Shown here piece by piece: positions 1-11,643 of a DNA stretch of 64,000 nucleotides (the stretch's first letter is position 1; every line of letters begins with the position of its first letter). The notes below the pieces were generated by a model. The model ran no database searches. It saw nothing but the letters and a program-made list of their open reading frames with translations, and was not told the DNA's origin. The stretch is from Aristolochia californica (taxonomy: Eukaryota > Streptophyta > Magnoliopsida > Piperales > Aristolochiaceae): assembly GCA_029961685.1 (NCBI GenBank), contig JARWKL010000010.1, forward strand, positions 8,763,931 to 8,827,930, written 5' to 3'. A program made the translations under genes and the position numbers.

Positions 1-537
1 AAAGAAAATAAAAAATGAAATAGAACGGAAAAATGAAAGAAAGAAGGCAAAAAAGAAAAAGAATGAAAGAAAGAAAGAAAAAAAATAAAAATAAAAGAAA
101 AAATAAAAAAGAAAGAATCAAAACAAAAGGAAGTAAGAAAAAAACAAGATTGAAGAAACATCAAATAAATAAAAGGCACCTAGAAAGAAATAAGAAATAA
201 GTGAAGAAGAAGAAAGAATCACAATAGAAACAAATAAACAAACAAGTCAAAAAAAAAGAAATAAGAAAAACTAATGAAAAAATTGAAATAGAAAGGAAGA
301 AAGAAAGAAAGAAGACAAAAATAAAGAAAGAAAAAAGTAAAAACTGAAAGAAGAGAAAAGAAAAATCAAGAAAGAAAGAAGCAAGAAAGAAAGAAATAAA
401 CTAGAAAGAAAGAACAAAATTAAATATAGAAACAAGAAAGAAAGAAAGAAAGACGAATAAATAAATAAAAGAAAAAAGAAAGAAAGAAGCAAGAAATAAA
501 GAAGCAGAAAACAAAGAAGCAAGAAACCTTCCATTAT
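1..537. repeat. Purine (GAAA-type) tract
   Basis: Almost pure A+G on the plus strand, made of imperfect GAAA/GAAAA/AAGAA words with scattered C and T. It directly abuts the 3' end of viral copy A1 at about 538. The words near 230-250 (repeated CAAA followed by AAGTCA) recur in the tracts near 8130 and 15500, so this is a member of the dispersed tract family. Long F/S/L-rich open frames on the minus strand here are composition artefacts. Confidence 0.9.
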
Positions 538-2351
538 TCTTTCAAAGAATAGGGTTTGACCCCTTGGCTATTCTTCTAAGATTTTTCAAGATATTATTTT
601 ATTAAATATCTTTTCCTCAAGGGATCTTCTTCTAGATCAATGTTCTCAAGTAAAACCTATTGATCAGAAGTAAGAACATTAATTTGATGCATTTGTGCCA
701 CATATTTGAGATGAGAACAACTACAACTGTGGTCTTCTTCTGATTGACTAGAGGATTGGTAGGAATAGTCATCCCCTAAATCAGAATTTAAGAGAATTTT
801 AGCCAACTAAAGTCTTAATCCTTCATCTATTTCAGGTTGGTTAATTTTCTCCTTTATCTTGCATCGATTTGAATAGTGGCCTAATTTTCACATTTATAAC
901 AAACAATTTTCTTTTTGTCTGGAAGATTCCTTCTAGGAGGAGGTCTTCTAGATTCATGACTAGTCTTTTTATGAGATTGTCTCTTGGGATATCTCCTACT
1001 CTGGTGAGAATAGGGATTCTGTCTCCTAGAATGGGAGACTTTACCTTTTCCTTTCCTTTGATTGGAAAATGGTTGTTCTGTGTTACAGGTAAATTGTTGA
1101 CAAAACTCTCCGAGCTCTTTCTTACCAGTAAGATTTTTTTTCCTGAGTTGAGCTCGGAGTTTTAAATCATTACATAAGGCCAATCCTTCTTGGATGACTG
1201 CACTAATAAGAAGGCCATATGTATATTGATGGTAGTTAATAATTCCTACCTCATTACCTATCCTCTTTTGTACCTTACTAGCAAAAAGAGTTGGTAATCC
1301 ATCAATAAATTTTGTTGTCCAATATTCATTATTGGCATCATGTCTTTTTATAACCTTAGAAAGGAAAACATCTTTATACCATCGAAAATGGCTAAGTGTT
1401 CTGCATCTAAGATTATGCAAAATTTCACTTCCCTTATCAATCTGGGAAGTCAGATTTTTGCAAAAAATGATGTAGGATACAGGAAATCAAGGTATAAACT
1501 GCATCTTCCTCTCCAATGAAGGTTTGACCAGATTTGGTTTTTATAACCTTTTTTGAATTGTAAATAATAAGTTGTTGTTCGGTGGTAAGAACATTATCCC
1601 ACCAACCTTTAAGAGCTCCAGAGAACCCTGCTGTAAGCATTGCAACAATTCCTTGATCTGTATTTTTGTGTTGCCGACAATTGGTACAGTACATTAACAT
1701 TCTTCGACATAATTTGAAGATTTGGTATTCAAATGAGCCATCCAAATTCCATTCATATATAGATCTGCCATCATAAGTTTTTTTTATCTATATAGTTATT
1801 TTCTTCATACAATAGGTCCTACGGTGTAGGTTTATGGTAATAAAATTTATGGGTCATATCCCATTTCCGAGTAGATCTCTTGCTATAATCCAATTTTTTA
1901 ACACTTGGTTGTTTAATCATTCTCTGAAGGATTTCTTCAGTTTGACTGACATTGGTTAATGCTAATTGTGATGCAGGATCGGAATCATCATCAAACATAT
2001 TTGAAGGAGCTATTTCTCCTGAGATGGAAGAAGATGTATCCACAATCTCTTCTTCATCCGAAGATTGTTCCCTAATAAACTTTAATTCGCTTAAATTTAG
2101 ATTTTTCATTCTGGATAATAATTCAATGACAAATTCACTATTATTATCCACCTTAAAGTTCCTAATAGGAGCTGGAGGTTTGATGAGGGTTTTATTATCC
2201 CGAAGTAAAGGTAATTTTATAGAAGATGACTCATAAGAAGGAGGATTATGAGTTATAACCTCTAACGAATCTTCAATACGGCTTAGTTGTTGACTAATTG
2301 TTTGAAGATTCAAATTGGTATAATTTTTTTGTCGCCTAATTAGATTCATTG
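538..2351 (-). pseudogene. Viral coat protein and post-CP linker, copy A1 (type II)
   Basis: Central and C-terminal part of the ORF2 coat-protein region. The N-terminal acidic part lies at 2351-1819, the conserved core with GFSGALKGWWDN at about 1745-1437, and the basic arginine-rich tail plus CCHC finger at 1420-881. These three segments are in three different frames, so at least two frameshifts are present. The CCHC finger (CYKC...H...C, 901-861) is 41 nt instead of 42: a single-base deletion destroys it, and copy D carries the same deletion. After the finger, the linker (the part with MHQINVL) continues to about 538 with more stops. In the family this protein packages viral DNA/RNA and the finger binds nucleic acid. 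The truncation at 538 is at a GA tract. Confidence 0.85.
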
Positions 2352-5087
2352 GACAATTTGCATGTGACACAGGACCACCACCTTCCAATTGAAGAAAGGG
2401 CAAAGGTAAAGTCTCTCATTCTAAGAGACATGAATCCTATTCACACCAGAGTAGGAGACATCCAAAAAGACAGTCTCATCAAAAGACTCGTCATGAACCT
2501 AGGAGACCTCCTCCTCGTCAGAAACCACCTCCTAAAAGAAATCCGTCAGACAAAAAAAAAAAAATTTCTGTTATAAATGTGGCAAATTAAGCCACTATTC
2601 AAATAGATGCAAAACCAAAGAGAAACTTAACCAACTTCAAATTGATGAAGGATTGAGAATCCAGTTGGCTAAAATTCTCTTAAATTCTGATTCTGGAGAT
2701 GATATCGATTATGCCTCATCCAACCAATCAGAAGACCAAGATTGTAGTTGTTCTCATCTACAATCTGTGGCACAAATGCATCAGATTAATGTTCTTACTC
2801 CTGAACAACAACTTATGCTTAAGAACATTGATCAAGAGGAAGATCCTCTTACCAAAAGATATTTAATCAAAGAATATCTTGAACAAATTCAAAATACTTC
2901 AAAGACACCTCCCATTCAATGAGTTAAACCTTATTCTTTGAAGGAAATTATTGGTCGTTATGAAGAAACCAATTCTTCAAAACAACCAGTATCCATCTCC
3001 TCATACAAGGAGAAATTAAAGAAATCAAGCTTGAATTAAAAGAATTAAAATATTTGTATAAAAAGCTTGAACAAAAATGTGCACAAAATGGTTTACAACA
3101 AGAAAAGAAATCTGAGGAGTCTTTTCTTAATCAAATTGCCAAAGTCATCCATCAAAGATGGCATACTATGATTAATTTAGGTATTGATCAAAACTTTGTC
3201 ATTCCTAAACTGACAGCTCTGACTGATAGTGGAGCAAACTTAAACTGCATCCAGGAAGGGTTAATTCCAACCCAATACTTTGAGAAAACCACTCAAACAT
3301 TGGCCAATGCCAATGGAGACAAAATGAAAATCAAATATAAATTGAATAATGCCTCCATATGCACTACTGATCAGTGCATCATTACAGACTTTTTTTTAGT
3401 AAAAAATATGACTCAACAAGTCATATTAGGCACTCCTTTTCTGGAAAAAATTATGCCAATTAAAGGCATTGACAACCATGGAATTCTTGGAAAGGTTAAT
3501 AATAAACCTATATATTTCTCTTTCAATTCTCCACCACAAATCAGTTTCATTAATGAGATTTAAGAATTGAGAAATGTTAAAGAGCATCATCTTAGTTTCC
3601 TGCACAAAGAAATTCAATTCTTAACTCTGGAGCAGCAGTTGGAAACTACAGAGATAAAAGAGAAAATTAGTTCTCTATAGAAAGTATTTTTCCAAAAAAA
3701 TTGTAATGAAATTCCTACAGCTTTTTGGGATAGACATAAATATATAGTGTCTTTACCATATATTGATGGGTTCAATGAAAGAACCATTCCGACAAAAGCA
3801 AGGCCTAGTCAAATGAAACATGCTTTACTAGACCTATGCAAAAAGGAAATCCCAAATCTCTTGGATAAAAAATTAATTAGAAAATCTTACTCCCCATGGA
3901 GTTGTATTGCTTTTTATGTCAATAAAAATGCAAAAATGGAACGAGGTGTTCCTAGATTAGTGGTTAATTATAAACCACTCAATGATTGTTAGATATGGAT
4001 TCGATATCCTATCCCAAACAAAAAATATTTATTAGACAAATTATTTTCTGCTAAAATCTTTTCTAAATTTGATTTGATATCTGGATATTGGCAAATTCAA
4101 ATCAATGAAAAGGATAAATATAAAACTGTATTCACTGTCCCTTTTGGTCACTTTGAATGGAATGTTATGCCTTTTGGTTTGAAAAATGCTCCATCTGAAT
4201 TTCAGAATATCATGAATGATATATTTTCTCCTTATTCTGAGTTTACAATTGTTTATATTGATGATATCCTTGTTTATTCAGAATCTATTTATGCTTATTT
4301 TAAGCATTTACGTGTTTTCAAAATAGTTATTAGAAAACATGGGTAGGTGATATCGGCACCCAAAATGAAATTTTTTCAGACCTCTGTTAGATTCTTAGGT
4401 CACAATATTCACAAGGGAAAAATAGTTCCTATTGCACAAAGTATTGAGTTTGCTTCCAAATATCCTGATGAATTATTGGAAAAAACTCAACTTCAAAGAT
4501 TTCTAAGAAGTCTCAATTATATTGCTGATTATTATCCTAACCTTGCTCAAGACTCAGAAATATTGCATAAAAGACTCAGAAAGAATCCTGAGCCATGGAC
4601 TCCTAAACATACTCAGGCAGTCCAACTTATAAAGAGTAAGGTCAGACAACTCCCTTGTCTTAACCTGAGTAATCCTTCTTATCCAAAGGTTGTAGAGACA
4701 GATGTCTCCCATATAGGCTATGGTGGCATCCTAAAACAAATTAATCCAGCTGGTAAAGAAGAACTTGTTCGATTTACCTCTTGTAACTGGCATGATGCAC
4801 AGATTAATTATTCCACTATTAAATAGGAAATTTTGGCAATAATTAAGTGCATTCATAAATTCCAAGATGTTTTATTAAATCAGAAATTTCTTTTAAGAGT
4901 TGATTGTTCAGCTACAAAATCGATTCTTAAGAAGGATGTGAAGAATCTTACTTCAAAACTAATCTTTGCTAGATGGCGAGCGGAATTAAGTGCCTTTGAT
5001 TTTGATATTGAACATATCAAAGAAGAATTAAACTCCTTACCTGATTTTCTAACCAGTAAATTTCTCCTGGGTCAAAATCATGTATAA
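2352..5087 (+). pseudogene. Viral ORF2 C-terminal polyprotein (CP tail-AP-RT-RNase H), copy A2 (type I)
   Basis: Starts in the coat-protein basic tail. An intact CCHC finger is at 2569-2610 (CYKC...SHYSNRC), with a poly-A expansion just upstream. The aspartic protease motif DSGANLNC is near 3220, followed by the RT with FGLKNAPSEFQ and YIDD near 4253-4264, then RNase H with ETDVSHIGYGG near 4697 and its C-terminal part to 5087. From 3054 to 5087 all segments are in one frame, broken by single stops (3561-3563, about 3678, 3990-3992, 4344-4346, 4824-4826). A 1-nt deletion near 3008 separates this frame from the preceding linker, and a stop lies at 2920-2922. The RT makes DNA from pregenomic RNA and the protease would cut the polyprotein. 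The orientation is opposite to the flanking A1 and A3. Confidence 0.85.
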
Positions 5088-5552
5088 CCCCGGAAGGGGC
5101 AATCCACCTCCAATCAGAGGTCATGAAAATCAATCCAGAGGTCGAGGCCGAAAAAATCAAGATAGAGGAAATTGCTCCAAAAAGAAGGGCAAAGCCCCAA
5201 TGTCGTATAAAGAGACACTAGAAGCTGAACCAGAGTACATTACTCTTCCTGACAAGGACACAATTTTAATCCTCAATAAAGAGTACTTGGATAGTACCTT
5301 GGATTCCTGGGAGATGTTACAGAAATGGTTTGGAGAAGCCTACTCTCCCATCCATGCAGGAAAACGATGGTATTCATTTGAATCTATTTTGGTTCACTTA
5401 AATTCCATAACAGTGCCTCATACACTATCTAATGTGTCTAAATGGGATAGCCCAAGAGTGTATAGTAAATGTACTATTCAAAGATTCATGCATCCCTCAA
5501 CATGGGGAAAATTTGATTTGGCTAATGCAGCCAATCTTCCTATTGATAAGGA
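5080..5552 (+). pseudogene. Viral ORF3 N-terminal fragment, copy A2
   Basis: ATG at 5080 overlaps the ORF2 stop (5085-5087) by 8 nt, the same arrangement as in copies B, C, D and F. The N-terminus is a glycine/arginine-rich basic stretch (MYNPGRGNPPPIRG), followed by a conserved region with SYKETLEAEPEYITLP and WEMLQKWFGEAYSP. The open frame is uninterrupted until it runs into the inverted junction near 5552, so about 158 of the usual ~500 codons remain. No function is assigned: I do not recognise a domain. It is probably the accessory ORF found downstream of the polyprotein in florendovirus-like genomes. Confidence 0.75.
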
Positions 5553-5979
5553 ATATTGGTATTTGGATTTACAAAGGCGACATCTTCAATAGACTCTTTT
5601 GGTGTATCTACCAAAGTTCTTGGAAATTCAATCTTCAATGGATCAGTAGGAGGATGTACTGATTTGATTTTAATTCCAGATTGAAGCTGCCAATCTTTCG
5701 TTAGGCTTGAAGGAGTTGGAATTGGGGTAGAAGCTAAGGGTTGCTTATGCTTCAATCTATATTTCATGAACCAGTCTACAAAAGACATAATAACTTTATT
5801 TTTTTCCAAATAAAGGTAAAATTATTTTGAGAATGCTATGCTCTGAGCGCTCCCATAGGTTTCATAAAACCATCATTTGAAACCTAGATTATTGGGGTGA
5901 AAAAATTCAGATTTAATTGCTGCTCTACCCACCTTAGAGGGAGGTGGATCCTGAATCTGTGTTGGTGTAAATATCATAA
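5553..5979 (-). pseudogene. Viral ORF2 coat-protein N-terminus, copy A3 (type II)
   Basis: Start of ORF2 on the minus strand. The ATG is at 5977, two bases after the movement-protein stop (5982-5980). The sequence continues through a conserved block with KVIMSFVDWFMKYR to about 5553, where the inverted A2 piece begins. In-frame stops occur in the first 60 codons (a TGA at an F-K-R-W position and a TAA before the MSFVDWF block). The missing continuation is found as A1 beyond 2352. This region is upstream of the coat-protein core, and its own role is unknown. Confidence 0.8.
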
Positions 5980-6921
5980 TTATAGATTGAATCCAGTCAT
6001 TTCACTGGGAGTAGGAGAAGTTCTCTCATGATCCATTTCGTTATAGACCCCATGAGGTATCTGGGTGTCTGATATGTGGATTCCTTTTAATGAGGAATCA
6101 TCCTTACAGGGTATCTTTTCATCCACCTCTTGTAGGCGTGAGGTTTGGCCTACATCAGAGTATCTAGATGACGATGGTAAAAAGACTCGATATGGAATCT
6201 TAGTTTTAAAATTGATTACCACATCTCCATCTATGGATTGAATAACTTGATCAATAACTTGATTTAATAGGAGTCTTGAAGGAATAGCCTGTGGAATAGT
6301 CCAGTAGGTTAGGAATTGTATTTCCTCCCAAATAATCATTTGAAGAATGGCAATATTAACACTCATGAGATCTGTTTCGATCAATATGGTTTTACCTTGA
6401 TCTAGTAAGTGGAGTACCTTAGGAACTAAGGTATTCATTATTTTGAATTGAATCCTAGCAATAACTACTCTGGTTTCAGTTCCAGGAATAAAATTGTATC
6501 CTTGGGTTAGAATCCTCAATTGGAAAGCTTCTAACAGATTCCTATTTGTTAAAGATAGGGTGAGGTTTGGATGGACATTAAAATAAACTGGTCCCCTACT
6601 GAAACTAGTTTCAACAGTACCCATCAAAGAGGGTTTCCAATCCAAACATCTTCCACCATGGAGGATGGCCTATAAACAAGTATTCATCCCTAATAATGTT
6701 AGGGGTTTGAATGCAATTTGAATGCACCCTATATGCATATATTTCTTTTTAGTATTTGAAAGATACTTATTTAAATCTGTTAACTCTAATAATTTTAGAG
6801 TTGAATATTGAATTTCAAGATTATTTGTTTGTTCCATGGTTTTAATTCCCATGGTACTAGAAAGGGTGAAGGTCCCTTTCTTGTAAATTGAAGTAGGTTT
6901 GATGGACGGGATCACATAATT
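5980..6921 (-). pseudogene. Viral movement protein (ORF1), copy A3 (type II)
   Basis: 30K-superfamily-like movement protein of a caulimovirid, which in this family modifies plasmodesmata for cell-to-cell spread. The segments 6915-6670 and 6645-5980 are in the same frame, separated by one TAG (6672-6670) where copy D has CAG. The conserved LLELTDLNKYL and RGPVYFNVHPNLTLS blocks are visible, and the protein ends in SEMTGFNL then TAA, as in every other copy. The true start is missing: the 5' end breaks at 6922 into a minisatellite, at the same viral position as copy D. About 25 of 214 residues differ from copy D by eye, far more than between B and C. Confidence 0.8.
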
Positions 6922-6922
6922 C

Positions 6923-7390
6923 TTCTTTCATTCTACATTTCATCTTCCTTTCTATATTTTGCCTTTTTTCTATATTTCGTTTTTGTTTTTATATTTTTCC
7001 TTTATTACTATATTTTGCCTTCCTTTCTATATTTTTACTTTTTTTCTATATTTTGTCTTTCTTTATTTATTTCATCTTTCTTTCTATATTTCGTATTTCT
7101 TTATCTATTTCGCCTTTCATTCTATATTTCGTCTTTCTTTCTATTTTTTCGTCTTTGTTTCTGTATTTGACCTATTCTTTCTATATTTTCACCTTTTCTT
7201 TCTATATTTCATCTTACTTTCTATATTTCGTTTTTCTTTTTATATTTTGTCTTTCATTATATATTTTTCTTTTCCATTTTAAATTTCACATTTTCTTTCT
7301 ATATTTCACCTTTTCTTTCTATATTTCAACTTTTCTTTCTTTATTTTACCTTTTCCTTCTATGTTTCTCCTTTTCTTTCTACATTATAGA
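6923..7390. repeat. TTTCTATATTTC-type minisatellite
   Basis: Tandem imperfect 12-20 bp words built on TTTCTATATTT(C/T)G/CC with pyrimidine spacers. Each word usually starts CTTTCTATATTT. It is immediately 5' of viral copy A3. The reverse complement of the same array lies at 47330-47782, immediately 5' of copy D, which supports a common duplicated origin. F/Y/L-rich open frames across it are artefacts. Confidence 0.9.
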
Positions 7391-8815
7391 TCAGCAAGAA
7401 ACAAGATTGAAAGAAAGATAAAAATAAACAAGAAAGACACAAGAAGTGAGGAAGAAAGAAAGAAGGCGAAAAGAAAGAAAGAAGAATGAAAGAATGAAAG
7501 ACAAAAGAAAAAAATAAAAGGAGAGAAAAGAAAGAATCAATAAGGAAAGAAATAAGAAATATTAAAGAAAGAAAGAAAGAAAGAAAGAAAGAAATAATGA
7601 TTAAAAAGAAAAGGAAAAATAAAAATAAGAAATAAAGTAAACAAAAAATAAAGACAAATCAAAGAAACAACGAAAGATGGAAAGAAGGAAGATGGATAGA
7701 TAGAAAGAATAAGAAAGAAAGAAAAAAAGAAACAAAAAGCGCCAGAAACAAGATAGAAAGAAAGAAGAAAATAAAAAAGAAAGACAAAAGAAGAGAGGAA
7801 GAAAGAAAGAAAGAAGAAAGGAAGAAAAGAGAAGAAGAACAAAGAAAGAAATTGGAAAGATTGAAAGAAAGTTGAAGAAATGAAGAAAGAAACAGGGAAA
7901 AATGAACGAAAGAAACATAAACAAAGAAAGAAATAAACAAAAAAGAACAAATGAGAGAATGAGAAAGAAGAAATAAAGATAAAAGAATAAATAAAGAAAT
8001 AAGGCACATTGAAAGAAATCGAAAAGAAGAAAGAAAAAAACAAGAAAGTACAAATAAAGAAGGCACATAGAAATAAATAATTAATATGGAAAGAAGAAGA
8101 AAGAAAGAATCACGATAGAAACAAACAAACAAACAAACAACAAGTCAGAAAGAAAGAAAAAATAAAGAAAGAAAAAATGAAATAGAAAGGAAGAATGAAA
8201 TAAGGCAAAAAAAGAAAAAGAATGAAAGAAAGAAAGAAGAAAAAAGAAAAAAAAGAATGAAGAAAAAAGAAAGAATCAAGACAAAAAGAAGCAAGAAAAA
8301 ATAAGAAACAAAGAAACAATGATGAAGAAAGAAAGAAAAATAAGAAAGATATAAGGCAAGAAACAAGAAAGGAAGAATGATGAAAGAAAGAAAAAGGATA
8401 GAAGAAAGAAACAAAGTAAGAAAGAAAGACAAAAATAAGAAAGATAAAGGATAGAACAAAGAGACATAGAAAGAAGAAAGAAAGAAGAAAGAAAGAAACT
8501 AGAAAGAAAGAATAAAAAAAGAAATAAGAAAAGAAATAAGCAAGAATCAAGAAATAAAGAGAAAATAAGGAAAGAAGACAAAAATAAAGAATGAAGAAAG
8601 AAAGAAAGAAAGAAAGAATGAAAAAAATGAAAGAATCAAGAAAGAAAGAAGCAAGAAATAAAGAAGCAGAAAACAAAGCAGCAAGAAAGAAACATGAAAG
8701 AAAGAAAGAAATAAGAAAAAAATTAAAAAAAATAAAGATATAAAGCAAGAAACTAGAAAGAAAGAATTAGGATAGAAACAAACAAACAAGTCAGAAAGAA
8801 AGAGTAAGAAAGAAA

Positions 8816-8856
<41 letters not shown>

Positions 8857-9509
8857 AAAATGAAAAAAGAAGAAGAAGAAAGAAACAAGATGAAAAATAA
8901 AGAAACAAGATGAAAAGAAAGAAAGATGAAATAGAGAAAGAAAAATAAAAGAATGGAAGAAGAAAGCACAAAATAAAGAACAAGAAAAAATAAATAAATA
9001 ATCAAAGAAAAAAGAGAGAAACAAGAAAGATAAGAAAGAAAAAGGAAAGAAAGAAACTACAAAGAAGAAATAAAAGAAACAAATAAAGACATGAGAAAGA
9101 AAGAAACAAAGAATAAAATAAATAAATAAAGAAAGAAGAAAGACAAGCGAAAGAAAGAAAGAAACAACATTGAAAAGAAAGAAAGAGGACGAAAAGAAAG
9201 AAGTCCTAAAGAAAGAAAGAAGAAAGATAAGCGAAAGAAAGAAAGAAAGAAAGAAACAACAATGAAAAGAAAGAAGTCCTAAAGAAAGAAAGAAGAAAGA
9301 AAGATAAAATATATTTCTTGTTTCATTCTTTATTTTTTATTTTATTATTTTATTATTTTATAATTATGAAAGAAAGAAAGAAAGTTGGAAGAAAGAAAGA
9401 ACAAGAAACAACGAAAAATAAATAAACAAATAAAAAAAGAAACAATATAGAAACAGACAAGAAAGATAAGAAAGAAAGAAGATGAAAAGAAATAAAGAAT
9501 AAAGAAAGA
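7391..9509. repeat. Purine (GAAA-type) tract
   Basis: About 2.1 kb of A+G-rich sequence on the plus strand. It begins with a non-simple stretch around a GATCAGCAAGAAACAAG motif that is mirrored at 47290-47335. It contains the landmark AAGGCACATTG at 8001-8011. Around 9310-9370 is an AT-rich island (repeated TTTTATTA) that recurs near 16570-16630. Much of 7780-9500 is a direct repeat of 15230-16720. No gene seen. Confidence 0.9.
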
Positions 9510-10895
9510 CAATTCTTCTTCTTCTTTCTTTTTCCTTTCTTCTTGTTTATATATTTATTCTTTCTTTCTTCTTCTTTTCTCTTTTCTTTTTTTTTTCAAT
9601 GTGTCTTATTTCTTAATTGATTCCTTCTTGTTTCTTTCTTTCTTCTTTTTTTCTTCTTTCATTTTTTTATTTTTTTATTTCTTTCTTTTTTTTTGTCTTC
9701 TTTAGATCTTTCTTCCTTTCCTTCTTTCTTTCTTTCTTCTTTCTTTCTAACTTATTTCCTCATTCTCTCCTTCGTTCTGTTTTTTTTTTTCGTTTATTGT
9801 TTGTGTTTATTTTATTATTTTGACCCTGTTTCTTTCTTCATTTCCTCTACTTTCTTTCATTCTTTCTAATTTCTTTCTTTCTTTCTTTATTCCTCTCTTC
9901 TTCTTTTTTTCTTGTTTATTTTTCATCTTTTTTCCTATCTAATTTCTTGCTTTTTGTTTCTTTTTTTCTTCCTTTTTTATTCTTTCTTTCTTTCTTTTCT
10001 ATCTTCTTTCTTTATTTATTTCTTTAATCTTTTTTGCTTCTTTCTTTCTTGATTCTTTCTTCTTTCTTTATTCCTCTATTCTTGTTTCTTTCTTATTTTT
10101 TTTCTTTTTTTCTTTCATTCTCTCTTTTCTTTCTTTCTTTCGTTTTTTCTTTCTTTCATTCTTTCTTCCTTCTTTCTTTCATTTTGTCTTCTTTCTTTCT
10201 TTCTTCCTTTCTTCTTGTTTATTTCTTGTTTTTTTTCTTTATTTTTTTCTTTCTTTTGTGTATTTTTCTCTCTTAATTTTCTTTCTTTCTTTCTTCTTTC
10301 TATAATCCTTATTTCTTTCTTTCTTTCTTTCTTCTTTCTATAATCGTTATTTATTTATCTCTTTCTTTAATCTTTCTTGTTTTTTTCTTTCTTGCTTCTA
10401 TCTTTCTAGATTATTATTTTTATTTTTTCATCCTTTTCTTTTTTCTTTCTTTCTTTCAGTCTTCTTTCTTTCTTTGTTCCCTTTTTCTTTTTTTCTTCTT
10501 TCTTTCTTACTCTTTCTTCTAACTCTTTTTGCTTTCTTTCTTTCTTTGTTCCCTTTTTCTTTCTTTCAGTCTTCTTTCTTTCTTTCTTTGTTCTCTTTTT
10601 CTTTCTTCAGTCTTTCTTTCTTTCTTTCTTCCTTTTTCTTTCTTCTTTCTTTATTTCTTCTTTCTCTCTTTCGTTCTTTTTTGTTTTTTCTTTTATTTTT
10701 TATGTTTCTTTTATTCTTTTGACCTTGTTTCTTTCTTCATTTCTTCAACTTTCTTTCGTTCTTTCTAATTTCTTTATTCTTTCTTTCTTTCTTTCTCTCT
10801 TCCTCTCTTCTTCTTTCTTTCTTCATTTCTCCAATGTTCTTTCATTCTTTCTAATTTCTTTCTTTTTTCTTCTTCTTTCTTTATTCCTTTCTAAT

Positions 10896-10931
<36 letters not shown>

Positions 10932-10960
10932 TCGTCTTTCTATCTTTATTTCTAGTTTCT
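9510..10960. repeat. Pyrimidine (TTTC-type) tract
   Basis: Strand composition flips abruptly near 9510 from purine-rich to pyrimidine-rich. The tract carries a variant of the landmark word (CAATGTGTCTT, 9597-9607), then long TTTC/CTTT runs with TTTGACC-type islands near 9820 and 10718. Together with the preceding purine tract it forms diverged inverted repeats. No gene seen; all open frames are F/S/L-rich artefacts. Confidence 0.9.
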
Positions 10961-11149
10961 AAAAGCTCAACAGCATGTGTGTAGAGCTAAATATCTTTGA
11001 AATGTTTAGAAAAAAAATTCAAATATGTATTTAAAAGAACATTAAAAATCCAAGAGAAGAATGAATTGTCACATGCTTTAAAAGTACGGGTTAGAAAATT
11101 CTTTTAAATTTTGATTCTGGGGATGATATTGATTATGCATCTTCCAATA
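10961..11149 (+). other. Non-tract island ending in a 50-nt viral relic
   Basis: About 140 bp (10961-11098) of ordinary-complexity sequence I do not recognise. It is followed by about 50 nt (11099-11148) that clearly match the viral post-zinc-finger linker (the GATGATATTGATTATGCATC stretch of copy E near 13530). Pyrimidine tract resumes at once on the right. This is the smallest viral remnant in the window. Confidence 0.6.
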
Positions 11150-11643
11150 TCTTTTCTTATTTCTAACTTCTTTCAATGTGCCTTATTTCTTTATTTATTC
11201 CTTCTTGTTTCTTTCTTTCTTCCTTTTTTCTTTCTTTCTTTCTTCCTTTTTCTTTCCTCTTTCTTTATTTCCTCATTCTCTCTTTCGTTCTGTTTTTGTT
11301 TTTTCGTTTATTGTTTATGTTTCTTTTATTATTTTGACCTTGTTTCTTTCTTCATTTCTTTTACTTTCTTTCATTCTTTCTAATTTCTTTATTTTTTCTT
11401 TCTTTCTGTCTTTATTCCTCTCTTCTTCTTTCTTTCTTGTTTATTTTTCATCTTTCTTCCTATCTAATTTCTTGCTTTTTGTTTCTTTTTTTCTTCCTTT
11501 TTTATTCTTTCTTTCTCTCTTTTCTTTCTTCTTTCTTTATTTATTTCTTTAATCTTTTTTTCTTCTTTCTTTCTTGATTCTTTCTTCTTTCTTTATTCCT
11601 CCATTCTTGTTTTTCCTTATTTTTTTCTTTGTTTTTTTCTTTC
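11150..11643. repeat. Pyrimidine (TTTC-type) tract
   Basis: TTTC-type tract with the landmark CAATGTGCCTT at 11174-11184. It ends where viral copy E begins. Its internal order of islands parallels 14550-14900 and the reverse complement of 7900-8010. An open frame continues from the tract into the viral coat-protein start, but this is chance. Confidence 0.9.

Larger units (their letters stand above)
538..6922. mobile_element. Composite endogenous pararetrovirus copy A
   Basis: A minus-strand type II copy runs from the movement protein at 6922 down to the region after the coat-protein zinc finger at 538. It is interrupted at viral ORF2 by a 3.2-kb plus-strand piece of a type I copy (2352-5552). 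The minus-strand parts on both sides of the insert (A3 ending near 5553, A1 starting near 2351) meet at adjacent viral nucleotides when compared with copy D near 49150. Both outer ends lie in GA/CT tracts. No reading frame is intact. Confidence 0.85.

Noticed and set aside
1952..2236. Plus-strand open frame opposite the viral coat protein
   Set aside because: Shadow of the minus-strand coat-protein sequence; no independent support.
2352..5552. A2 as a simple inversion of the surrounding copy A
   Set aside because: The surrounding copy is complete across the break to within about a base, and A2 belongs to the other sub-lineage.
6923..7390. CRISPR-like array
   Set aside because: Units are imperfect, adjacent and without unique spacers; it is a minisatellite in plant DNA.
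7537..9024. Many long minus-strand open frames rich in F, S and L
   Set aside because: They are translations of purine tract. They have no domain, overlap in all three frames, and exist only because AG-only DNA lacks stops on one strand.
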